Positions 56,627 through 64,000 of a stretch of 64,000 nucleotides of DNA are shown one piece after another. A program made the translations under genes and the position numbers. Each line of letters begins with the position of its first letter. Within the stretch, counting starts at the first letter, position 1. The stretch lies in the NCBI RefSeq assembly GCF_000622405.1, contig NZ_JASF01000005.1:1178001-1242000 (forward strand), in the 5' to 3' direction. The notes below the pieces were generated by a model. It saw nothing but the letters and a program-made list of their open reading frames with translations. It searched no databases and was not told the origin of the DNA. This DNA comes from Sulfitobacter donghicola DSW-25 = KCTC 12864 = JCM 14565. GTDB lineage: Bacteria; Pseudomonadota; Alphaproteobacteria; Rhodobacterales; Rhodobacteraceae.

Positions 56627-57933
56627 AAGACCTCACACCAGCCCGCGACAGCCTAGACGCCATCGAAACCGCCAGCCGTGATGAGATCAGCACCCTTCAA
56701 TTGGAACGCCTGAAATGGTCGCTGCGCCACGCCTATGACAACGTCCCTTTTTACAAAGAAAAATTTGATGCGGCAGGCGTGCACCCTGACGACCTGAAAG
56801 ACCTTAGTGATCTGTCCAAGTTCCCGTTCACCGTCAAAACCGACCTGCGCGACAATTACCCGTTTGGCATGTTCGCCGTGCCTCAGGAGCAGGTAAAACG
56901 CATCCACGCGTCATCTGGCACGACGGGGCAACCCACCGTTGTGGGTTATACCGCTAAGGATCTGGAAAACTGGGGTAGCGTTGTTGCACGCTCGCTGCGC
57001 GCTGCGGGTATGACGCCTGGTGATATGCTTCATAACGCATATGGCTACGGTCTGTTTACTGGCGGCATGGGCATCCATCTTGGGGCGGATACACTGGGGC
57101 TGAGCACGATCCCGATTTCGGGTGGTATGACCTCCCGTCAGGTTCGTTTGATCGAAGATTTCAAACCAAAGGGCATCACGGTAACCCCCTCTTACGCGCT
57201 ATCCATTCTGGATGAGTTCAACGCACAAGGGATCGACCCGCGCGATAGCTCTCTCGAAGTTGGTATATTCGGCGCCGAGCCATGGACCAACGCCATGCGC
57301 CAAGAGATCGAGCAAGCCTTTGATATGCACGCGGTTGATATCTACGGCCTATCCGAAATCATGGGGCCTGGTGTTTCGATGGAGTGTGTCGAAAGCAAAG
57401 ATGGCCTGCACATTTGGGAGGATCATTTCTATCCCGAAATCATCAACCCAGAGACCGGCGAAGTTGTGGCCGACGGTGAACAGGGTGAGCTGGTGTTTAC
57501 CTCGCTAACCAAGGAAGCGTTCCCCGTCATCCGCTACCGCACCCGCGATCTGACCCGCCTATTGGCTGGTACAGCGCGCAGCATGCGCCGCATGGAAAAG
57601 GTGACGGGGCGCAGTGACGATATGATCATCCTGCGGGGTGTGAATGTCTTCCCGACCCAGATCGAAGAGCTGCTGATGAAAATCGACGGCCTCGCGCCGC
57701 ATTTTCAAATCGAGCTGGCGCGCCCTGACCGGATGGATCAGATGCGTATCCTGACAGAGGTCACCGATAGCAATATCGGGTCAGACACCCGCGCGGATGC
57801 CGCAGCCCAGCTTTCTGCCGCCATCAAACAGTCTGTCGGCATTAGCGCCAAAGTCGATGTCGGGGATATCGGGGCAGTGCCCCGTTCAGAGGGCAAAGCC
57901 GTTCGCATTCTGGATAACCGCCCTAAGGCTTAA
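56623..57933 (+). CDS. paaK: Phenylacetate-CoA ligase
   Basis: PaaK activates phenylacetate with ATP and CoA. The 436-aa adenylate-forming enzyme has the ATP loop SSGTTGQPT at 97-105, YGLSEIMGPGVSMEC and the late hinge RSDDMIILRGVNVFPTQIEE, all matching the family. It follows paaI directly and converges on the I78 gene with 4 bases overlap. The rest of the phenylacetate pathway is not in the window. Confidence 0.94.
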   Translation: MKDLTPARDSLDAIETASRDEISTLQLERLKWSLRHAYDNVPFYKEKFDAAGVHPDDLKDLSDLSKFPFTVKTDLRDNYPFGMFAVPQEQVKRIHASSGTTGQPTVVGYTAKDLENWGSVVARSLRAAGMTPGDMLHNAYGYGLFTGGMGIHLGADTLGLSTIPISGGMTSRQVRLIEDFKPKGITVTPSYALSILDEFNAQGIDPRDSSLEVGIFGAEPWTNAMRQEIEQAFDMHAVDIYGLSEIMGPGVSMECVESKDGLHIWEDHFYPEIINPETGEVVADGEQGELVFTSLTKEAFPVIRYRTRDLTRLLAGTARSMRRMEKVTGRSDDMIILRGVNVFPTQIEELLMKIDGLAPHFQIELARPDRMDQMRILTEVTDSNIGSDTRADAAAQLSAAIKQSVGISAKVDVGDIGAVPRSEGKAVRILDNRPKA

Positions 57934-58205
57934 CCGCAGGTGATACCGATAATCGTATCGGTATCATCCAATTGGATGTTCTTGCGCGCCGGATTGAAAT
58001 CGGTTGTGACAGCATCTGTCGGACCAACCAGACGTTTTGGTTCTGGCAGCGCAAGGGATGATGCGGCATCCAGCCCGATCAACCCCTGATGCACTGCTGC
58101 ATCACATGTATCCGGCCCCTTGGCGGCCGGTGCATTGCCGCCAGTGGTCCCAATCGTTGTCCCACAGCCCGCCAACAATAGCCCCGCAAGTATCGTGTAT
58201 TTCAT
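57930..58205 (-). CDS. Peptidase inhibitor I78-family lipoprotein
   Basis: This 91-aa protein has a lipoprotein signal (AGLLLAGCGT), a linker, then the I78 core: DTCDAAVHQGLIG at the start and NPARKNIQLDDTDTIIGITCG at the end, with two cysteines for one disulfide. I78 proteins inhibit serine peptidases, perhaps to protect the envelope from outside enzymes. The ATG at 58205 was used. It is alone, converging on paaK; the 197-base gap to the right shows no gene. Confidence 0.88.
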   Translation of the reverse strand: MKYTILAGLLLAGCGTTIGTTGGNAPAAKGPDTCDAAVHQGLIGLDAASSLALPEPKRLVGPTDAVTTDFNPARKNIQLDDTDTIIGITCG

Positions 58206-58402
58206 ATCTCTACCCCATTAATTTCTTGGCCCGAGTTTTCATCATCCCGCCAAGATTGACCAGTCTCTTCGCATTGATACTGCTGAATGATCGGCGGAGC
58301 CATAGCCCCCCCGTTTCTATCTGTGTCGGTTTGGCCATTTCCCGCTTCTTTAAGGTTTGGTTTTTACTAGCAAGCATTTCCTACTCAAGTTAACTAGCAA
58401 CC

Positions 58403-59332
58403 ATGTTAGCTATCTTTCTAAAAACGCTTCCGTTTTTTGCCATTATTGGTCTTGGCTATTTGGCGGGCCGCACGCGGTTTTTCACCGCCGAAGCCACGGC
58501 CTATCTCACCAAATTTGTGTTTTACTTTGCGCTATCGGCGATGCTGTTTCGCTTTGCTGCAAACCTGTCACTCGCCGAAGTCTGGGATACACGATTGGTT
58601 GTTGCCTACCTATGGGGCACCGCCTTTGCCTATGGCATTGCAACGCTGATCGGCTTTTACCGCAATCAAAGCATCGAAGTTACAGCGATGGAGGCGCAAT
58701 GTGCGGTGATCGGCAACGTGGGCTTCCTTGGCGTCCCGATGTTGACCCTACTGCTGGGCCCAGAGGCGATTGGCCCCGTGATGCTGGCGCTTGCGGTTGA
58801 TCTGATTGTTTTCTCCTCCCTAATTGTAATCCTAATCACCGGTTCCCGCGACGGCAGGATGAGCATTGCAGTCCTGCGTACCGTAGGCCTTGGACTGCTC
58901 AAAAATCCAATGATTGTCGCCATGGCCCTCGGGCTAGTCTGGTCCAGCCTGAGCATCCCTATCCCTACGCCAATGAATGAATTTCTGGCGCTGCTTGGTG
59001 CTGCCGCGACCCCCGGTGCGCTGTTTGCCATCGGGGCTTCGCTGGCATCCAAATCCGCTGAGCGGTTGACCGTGGCAGGGTGGCTTAGCTTTAGTAAACT
59101 GGTTGTGCATCCCCTGCTTGTTGCAATTGCCTGCTTTGTCTTTTTCAAGGTCGATCCCTATAAAGCCAGTGTGGTTATTTCTGCGGCAGCGCTACCTGTT
59201 GCCGGCAATGTTTACATCCTTGCGCAACACTATGGTGTGGCACCCCAACGGGCCTCTGCTGCGATCCTTATTTCTACTGCGTTCAGCATCGTTACGGTCA
59301 GCATGTGGATTGCTTGGCTGTCGACACCCTAA
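58403..59332 (+). CDS. Second AEC-family permease
   Basis: This 309-aa membrane protein has ten hydrophobic segments and the AEC signature IGNVGFLGVPMLTLLLGPEA, with an ending VVISAAALPVAGNVYILAQHYG. It differs from the AEC permease at 5197-6078. Substrate unknown; small organic acids are usual. The ATG has no clear ribosome site. The upstream region repeats ACTAGCAA at about 58367 and 58394. It is 79 bases before fghA on the same strand. Confidence 0.87.
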   Translation: MLAIFLKTLPFFAIIGLGYLAGRTRFFTAEATAYLTKFVFYFALSAMLFRFAANLSLAEVWDTRLVVAYLWGTAFAYGIATLIGFYRNQSIEVTAMEAQCAVIGNVGFLGVPMLTLLLGPEAIGPVMLALAVDLIVFSSLIVILITGSRDGRMSIAVLRTVGLGLLKNPMIVAMALGLVWSSLSIPIPTPMNEFLALLGAAATPGALFAIGASLASKSAERLTVAGWLSFSKLVVHPLLVAIACFVFFKVDPYKASVVISAAALPVAGNVYILAQHYGVAPQRASAAILISTAFSIVTVSMWIAWLSTP

Positions 59333-59411
59333 ACCAATTTGAGCAAACAGAGCCCTTGCCCTAGGCCCCCGCTCTGGTTAGCCATAATCAACACCCGCAA
59401 AGGAGCCTTCA

Positions 59412-60245
59412 ATGGAAACGATCTCGTCCAACGCCTGCTTTGGCGGCACACAACACGTCATAAAACACGCCTCCAGCAGCTGCGCATGCGACATGACATT
59501 TGCCCTATTTCTACCGCCAGAGGCCAAAGACGGCCCCGTCCCTGTTTTGTGGTTCCTGTCGGGCCTCACCTGCACCCATGAAAACGCAATGGTCAAAGCA
59601 GGCGCACAGGCTTGGGCCGCCGAGCAAGGCATTGCTTTGGTCTTTCCCGACACGTCTCCGCGCGGCGAAGGCGTGGCCAATGACGAGGCCTATGATCTGG
59701 GCCAAGGCGCTGGTTTCTATGTGAACGCCACCCTAGATCCTTGGAAACCGCATTTCCAGATGTGGACTTATATCGCAGATGAACTACCTGCCTTGCTGGC
59801 CGAGAACTTTCCGTTGGATATGGAACGTCAATCGATCACTGGGCATTCGATGGGTGGGCACGGCGCGCTGACCCTTGCGATGTCATTCCCTGATCGTTTC
59901 ACCTCGGTCTCGGCCTTTGCGCCGATCACCCACCCAATCGCCAGCGATTGGGGTCGCAAGCAGCTAACGGCCTATCTAGGCGCGGATGAAAGCACATGGG
60001 TTGCACATGACGCGACGCTGCTGATGCAGGAAAAAGGGTTTGATGGGCCCGTTCTGATTGACCAAGGCACCGACGATCAATTCCTCGACCTGCTCCAGCC
60101 CGAAGCCCTAAGCGCGGCAATGGCCAAACGCCGCCAGAACGGGATGTTCCGGATGCAGCCGGGCTATGACCACAGCTATTTCTTCATCGCAACCTTCATG
60201 GAAGACCACGTTACCTTTCATGCTGACGCTTTGTGGTCCGCATGA
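59412..60245 (+). CDS. fghA: S-formylglutathione hydrolase
   Basis: FghA splits S-formylglutathione to formate and glutathione in formaldehyde detoxification. The 277-aa alpha/beta hydrolase has [45 protein letters not shown] and the nucleophile Ser146 in [10 protein letters not shown], which together mark this esterase. The partner alcohol dehydrogenase is not next to it. The ATG at 59412 follows AAAGGAGCC. Its stop overlaps the next gene (ATGA). Confidence 0.94.
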   Translation: METISSNACFGGTQHVIKHASSSCACDMTFALFLPPEAKDGPVPVLWFLSGLTCTHENAMVKAGAQAWAAEQGIALVFPDTSPRGEGVANDEAYDLGQGAGFYVNATLDPWKPHFQMWTYIADELPALLAENFPLDMERQSITGHSMGGHGALTLAMSFPDRFTSVSAFAPITHPIASDWGRKQLTAYLGADESTWVAHDATLLMQEKGFDGPVLIDQGTDDQFLDLLQPEALSAAMAKRRQNGMFRMQPGYDHSYFFIATFMEDHVTFHADALWSA

Positions 60246-60697
60246 CGGCCATCTACATTGATGCCGATGCCTGCCCCGTAAAGGAAGAGGCCGAGCGCGT
60301 GATAACGCGCCATAAGTTGAAGATGTTTGTTGTCTCAAACGGGGGGCTCCGCCCCTCGCAAAACCCCTTTGTAGAGACTGTTATAGTGCCTGATGGGCCT
60401 GATATTGCGGATATGTGGATTGCCGAACGTGCAGGCCGCGGCGACGTTGTTGTGACTGGTGATATTCCTTTGGCCGCCAAATGTGTCGAAGCGGGTGCCA
60501 AAGTGATCAAACACAACGGCGAGGCCCTAACCCAAGCCAACATCGGAAATGTTCTGGCCACCCGTGATCTAATGACCGATTTACGGGCTGCCGATCCCTT
60601 CCGCCAAGGGGGCGGAAAAGGGTTTACAAAGGCTGATCGCTCTCGCTTCCTAGAAGCGTTAGAGCGTGAGATCAGAGCCGCGCAAAAGCTAACTTAA
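60242..60697 (+). CDS. YaiI/YqxD-family (DUF188) protein
   Basis: This 151-aa protein is of the UPF0178 family: [50 protein letters not shown], and [23 protein letters not shown]-like nuclease fold has been proposed for the family, but no role is established. The ATG overlaps the fghA stop, so it is translated with it. Confidence 0.9.
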   Translation: MTAIYIDADACPVKEEAERVITRHKLKMFVVSNGGLRPSQNPFVETVIVPDGPDIADMWIAERAGRGDVVVTGDIPLAAKCVEAGAKVIKHNGEALTQANIGNVLATRDLMTDLRAADPFRQGGGKGFTKADRSRFLEALEREIRAAQKLT

Positions 60698-60750
60698 CCT
60701 GTCGTGGCGGGTTCGCCTCGCGATCTTGCAAGCCAGTAGAAAGAATTCGA

Positions 60751-61371
60751 ATGACACCTAAAGCTGTAGTATTTGATATCGGAAACGTCCTCATCGAATG
60801 GCAACCCGAGCGGTTTTATGACGCGCAAATCGGTGAGGAGCGTCGGCGCGCTATGTTTGCTGAAATTGACCTGCACGGCATGAACGATCGCGTTGATACA
60901 GGCGAGAATTTCACCAAAGTCATTCGCGAAACCGCCGCGATCTATCCCCATTGGGCAGATGAAATTATGCTGTGGCATGACAACTGGATCGAAATGGCCG
61001 CGCCTGCGATCCCCCACTCCGAACGTTTGATGGACGCGCTACAGGCCAAAGGCATTCCTGTTTTCAGCCTGACGAATTTCGGCGTTGAGACGATGGTCAT
61101 TGCGCGCAAGAAATACGGCTTTTTGCACAAATTCGACCGCGATTTCATCTCTGGGCACATGCAGGTTATCAAACCCGCCGCGCGCATCTATGAATTGCTA
61201 GAGGAAGGCACAGGCCTGTCAGGCCCAGAGCTGTTATTCACCGATGATCGCCATGACAACATCAATGCCGCCAAAGATCGCAACTGGCAAACCCATCTAT
61301 TCGAATACCCTCAGGGTTGGGCGGATAAATTGGTGGCGTCAGGTTTGTTAACCGAACAGGAGGCCGTATGA
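60751..61371 (+). CDS. HAD-family hydrolase
   Basis: This 206-aa haloacid-dehalogenase-type enzyme has the nucleophile Asp9 in VVFDIGNVLIEW, a threonine/serine motif FSLTNFG, and a Lys-then-Asp motif (INAAKD with LFTDDRHDN). It is closest in pattern to YihX-type sugar phosphatases. Substrate unknown. The ATG lies 54 bases after the DUF188 stop; its stop overlaps the next gene. Confidence 0.9.
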   Translation: MTPKAVVFDIGNVLIEWQPERFYDAQIGEERRRAMFAEIDLHGMNDRVDTGENFTKVIRETAAIYPHWADEIMLWHDNWIEMAAPAIPHSERLMDALQAKGIPVFSLTNFGVETMVIARKKYGFLHKFDRDFISGHMQVIKPAARIYELLEEGTGLSGPELLFTDDRHDNINAAKDRNWQTHLFEYPQGWADKLVASGLLTEQEAV

Positions 61372-62288
61372 GCAACATTCCCTTTATCCCGTTTGAGGCT
61401 GGTGAAAAGCTTCTCGATTGGATTGGCCTGACGGATGCATTGGCCGCAGGTCACAAACTGGCCCGCGCCGAGATAGGTGACACATTTTTATACCGTGATC
61501 CCGACACTCTGCTTAGCCGTGCCGCATGGATTGACGGCATGGGTATGGCGGTCAAGTCAGCCACGGTTTTCCCCAACAACACCAAACAGGGCAAACCCAA
61601 CATCAACGGCGGGGTTAGTCTCTATTCCGATGCCGATGGCACATTGGAAGCGATCATAGACTTTCACCTTGTGACCAAATGGAAAACCGCAGGCGATAGC
61701 CTGCTGGCGGCGCGGCGTTTGGCGCGGCCCGATGCCTCGAAAATCCTGTTGGTGGGTGCTGGTGCGGTGGCACAATCCCTGCACGAAGCTTACAGCGCGG
61801 TTTTCCCGAATGCTTCCTTTACGATCTGGAGCAGAACCCGTGCCAGTGCCGAAACGCTTGCCGCCACATTGCCAAATGTCTCGGTGGCTGATGATTTGGA
61901 AACCGCCATTAAATCTGCCGACATTATCGGCAGCGCCACGATGGCAACTGACCCAGTGATCAAAGGCGCTTGGCTTCAACCTGGTCAGCATCTGGACCTG
62001 ATCGGCGCCTATCGCCCTGACATGCGGGAAGTGGACGACGAGGCCCTTCAACGTGCACGCCTGTTTGTCGACAGCGTGGACACCACAATCGGCCATATCG
62101 GAGAGTTAAAAATACCGCTTGAGGCTGGGGCCATCTCTCGTGAAGACATCATAGCCGATTTTTACAATCTGGATGCCTTCAAACGCACCTCAGCCGATGA
62201 GATCACCATCTGTAAAAACGGCGGCGGGGCGCATCTGGATTTGATGACCAGCAAATATATCCTTGATCAGTGGCGCAAGGTCACGTGA
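61368..62288 (+). CDS. Ornithine cyclodeaminase/mu-crystallin family protein
   Basis: This 306-aa NAD(P)-binding protein has LLVGAGAVAQSLHEAYSAV, the mononucleotide-binding fold, and SAVTF-type and TAGDSLLAARRLARPD regions usual in the family. Members include ornithine cyclodeaminase, alanine dehydrogenase and imine reductases; the substrate is not decided. The ATG overlaps the HAD stop (ATGA) with a CAGGAGG site upstream. Part of a coupled run with the HAD and alpha/beta hydrolase genes. Confidence 0.88.
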   Translation: MSNIPFIPFEAGEKLLDWIGLTDALAAGHKLARAEIGDTFLYRDPDTLLSRAAWIDGMGMAVKSATVFPNNTKQGKPNINGGVSLYSDADGTLEAIIDFHLVTKWKTAGDSLLAARRLARPDASKILLVGAGAVAQSLHEAYSAVFPNASFTIWSRTRASAETLAATLPNVSVADDLETAIKSADIIGSATMATDPVIKGAWLQPGQHLDLIGAYRPDMREVDDEALQRARLFVDSVDTTIGHIGELKIPLEAGAISREDIIADFYNLDAFKRTSADEITICKNGGGAHLDLMTSKYILDQWRKVT

Positions 62289-63235
62289 TCTGGATTTTCC
62301 TATTCCTGCTTGCGGCAATCGCTGCGGCGCCCTTTGCCCTTGAACACTACCGCACGCAGATGAACGACGGCAGGCGCGGATCAGCACCTGGCCTGTTTGT
62401 AGAACTGAGCCAGGGCACGACCCATTACCGCCTGAACGGCCCCTCTGATGGGCCCTTAATCGTCTGTGTTCATGGCCTGACCAGTCCCAGCTTTGTCTGG
62501 GGCGAGCTTGCAAAAGAGCTCGTGGACAACGGCTTTCGGGTGCTGACCTATGATCTATATGGCCGCGGTTATTCTGATCGCCCTCACGGGGCGCAGGACA
62601 AGGCGTTCTTCAACAATCAACTGAATGACCTGTTAGAATACCTCGAGGTTGAGGAACCCTTTCACCTGATGGGTTATTCGATGGGCGGTGCGGTTGCAGC
62701 GGGTTTTGCGTCAACTTTTCCGACCCGTGTGCGGCGGCTTATCTTGATAGCATCAGCAGGGTTTGTCCTGCCTAGTTCCAAACCGCTTCACGTTATTCAG
62801 GACCAAGGACTGGCTGGGAATTGGTTGTTGCTGGCCGCCTACCCCAAGCAGCTTCGCAGTGGTATCCGTGCCGAACAGGAAAGCGGGACCGCCCCACCGC
62901 AAATTTCCCAAGCCCAAGAAGCCGAACTGGAATACCAAGGCTTTCTGCCTGCGGTCCTGTCCAGTTTGCGCGGGATTTTGCGCCACCCCTTGGAGGGTGA
63001 ACACCTTAGCATTGCAAAGGCCGAAATACCCGTCTTGGCAATCTGGGCAGAAGAAGACGACACCATTCCCGCAAGCGCGATGGGCCAGCTTGCTGCTTGG
63101 AACCGGAATGCCATCCATGAGGTCATCGAAGACGCGGGGCATGGCGTAACCTACACCCATAGCGAACAGGTTCTTGACCTTATCGGCGGCTTCCTACCTC
63201 TACCCGCAGGTGACGATTGGGGCCACGACCAATAG
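62285..63235 (+). CDS. Alpha/beta hydrolase with N-terminal membrane helix
   Basis: This 316-aa hydrolase has an N-terminal hydrophobic helix (IWIFLFLLAAIAAAPFAL), the oxyanion motif VCVHGLTSPSFVW, the nucleophile Ser132 in GYSMGGAVAAGF, and the catalytic histidine in EDAGHGVTYTH. The GTG start at 62285 overlaps the preceding stop (GTGA). Substrate unknown; an ester or epoxide is likely. Confidence 0.87.
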   Translation: MIWIFLFLLAAIAAAPFALEHYRTQMNDGRRGSAPGLFVELSQGTTHYRLNGPSDGPLIVCVHGLTSPSFVWGELAKELVDNGFRVLTYDLYGRGYSDRPHGAQDKAFFNNQLNDLLEYLEVEEPFHLMGYSMGGAVAAGFASTFPTRVRRLILIASAGFVLPSSKPLHVIQDQGLAGNWLLLAAYPKQLRSGIRAEQESGTAPPQISQAQEAELEYQGFLPAVLSSLRGILRHPLEGEHLSIAKAEIPVLAIWAEEDDTIPASAMGQLAAWNRNAIHEVIEDAGHGVTYTHSEQVLDLIGGFLPLPAGDDWGHDQ

Positions 63236-63238
63236 GGG

Positions 63239-64000
63239 TTAGGCAAGTGCTGGTTGTGATCTGTCTTCTTTGACTGGCAAATGCACGATCGCGCTGAACG
63301 CCCCTACGGCGACACCAATCCACCAGACCGTCGTGTAGCTGCCATAGGCGTCATACATGCGCCCTCCCAGCCAGACACCGACAAAACTGCCTAATTGGTG
63401 GCTGAAAAAGATGATCCCGTACAAGGTACCCATATAGCGCAGCCCATAAATATGCGCGATCAACCCCGAGGTCAGCGGCACCGTAGCCAGCCACAAAGAC
63501 CCCATCGTAATCGAGAAAATAATCACACTTAACGGGGTGATCGGCAGCATGATGAACAAAGCTGCGATAATTGTTCGGCCAGTGTAGATACCCGCAAGCA
63601 GGTATTTCTTTGAATACCGCTTGCCAGCCCAGCCCGCCAACAACGTGCCACAGACATTTGCAGCACCAATCAAGGATATCGCAACAGCGCCCAACGCCGA
63701 GGTGGATGTGATCCCCATGTTATGCAGCACCCCACCCGCAAGGATCGGGCCGCACATCTCGGTCACAAAAGCAGGAAAATGGGCCGTGACGAAAGCCAGC
63801 TGATAACCGCAAGAAAAGAAGCCCAAAAAGATCAACGTATAGCTGGGGTCTTTGAAGGCGCGCAAAAGGATTGCCCCCATCGCCTCTTCGAGGTCTGCCT
63901 TATCGGCCTGCACAGGCGCGCGCATAAAGGGCAACAACAGGATCACCGACAGGATTAACGCGGCAAAGACGGTAAACACCATCTGCCAGCTCATCATACC
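63239..64000 (-). CDS. MFS transporter (5' part beyond the right window edge)
   Basis: About 254 residues of the C-terminal part of a major-facilitator permease are visible, with at least seven membrane helices; an ATG at 63997 lies within the frame but the protein very likely extends past 64000. The end of the half reads SFVGVWLGGRMYDAYGSYTTVWWIG. It resembles oxalate/formate-antiporter-type or related carriers; substrate unknown. It converges on the alpha/beta hydrolase gene with 3 bases between. Confidence 0.85.
   Translation of the reverse strand, partial: GMMSWQMVFTVFAALILSVILLLPFMRAPVQADKADLEEAMGAILLRAFKDPSYTLIFLGFFSCGYQLAFVTAHFPAFVTEMCGPILAGGVLHNMGITSTSALGAVAISLIGAANVCGTLLAGWAGKRYSKKYLLAGIYTGRTIIAALFIMLPITPLSVIIFSITMGSLWLATVPLTSGLIAHIYGLRYMGTLYGIIFFSHQLGSFVGVWLGGRMYDAYGSYTTVWWIGVAVGAFSAIVHLPVKEDRSQPALA

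Overview
The window looks like an ordinary, gene-dense stretch of a chromosome from a marine-type Rhodobacterales (roseobacter-group) alphaproteobacterium. The reasons are a CcrM-type GANTC adenine methyltransferase beside rnhB, a perfect TTAA-N7-TTAA CtrA-type box, the small families DUF3576, DUF4170, DUF2794 and DUF2125, a single LPS block (waaA, lpxK) next to pmbA, and a Rhodobacter-type porin. No tRNA, rRNA, CRISPR array, insertion sequence, integrase or phage gene was seen. No gap longer than 300 bases lacks a gene; the longest, 558-856 (299 bases), holds only a terminator.

Layout. 1-6.1 kb: an edge-truncated XRE/cupin regulator, acetyl-CoA acetyltransferase, an anti-anti-sigma/anti-sigma-kinase pair, gamma-glutamyltransferase, HspQ and an AEC permease. 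6.1-20.3 kb: a lytic-transglycosylase-like lipoprotein, a DUF1304 protein, and a leftward block of amidase, aminotransferase, ftsK and lolA; then a UbiH-type hydroxylase, a leftward run of thioredoxin/TPR protein, Lon-N-domain protein and Trm112-like protein, xthA, an OmpR-type regulator, ribA and a coupled YkuD protein. 20.3-30 kb: YggS, a porin, the DUF3576-leuS-lptE-holA-GST cluster, a flavoprotein and an MscS channel. 30-38 kb: a 24-residue lipoprotein gene, a crotonase-like protein, an SDR, a DUF2125 protein, then pmbA, an inositol-phosphatase-family gene, DUF4170, waaA and lpxK. 38-47 kb: a class III CoA-transferase, a DsbA-like protein, a DUF721 protein, mutY, alkB, a lone receiver protein, ccrM, rnhB, and three small uncharacterised genes. 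47-64 kb: an HpaI-type aldolase with an MFS permease, asd, a DUF4139 protein, a divergent pair under a CtrA-like box, leucyl aminopeptidase with an NlpC/P60 protein, DUF2794, paaI-paaK, an I78 inhibitor, a second AEC permease, fghA and a coupled hydrolase run ending at an MFS gene cut by the right edge.

Most of this is housekeeping: envelope building (lolA, lptE, waaA, lpxK, porin), DNA segregation and repair (ftsK, xthA, mutY, holA, DUF721), cell-cycle methylation (ccrM) and central metabolism. I did not find a clear new defence or biosynthetic system. The parts least explained by known genes are: (a) a membrane protein at 46384-47088 whose C-terminus looks like an OmpR-type winged helix, overlapping a small secreted-protein gene; (b) a ribbon-helix-helix protein at 52007-52720 with an internal duplication, divergent from a small helical, possibly Hpt-like protein, with a CtrA-type box and a palindrome between them; (c) a secreted protein with a duplicated Cys-x17-Cys motif at 45433-45948; and (d) a 24-residue lipoprotein gene at 30158-30232. 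Family names come from reading the protein sequences, not from a search.
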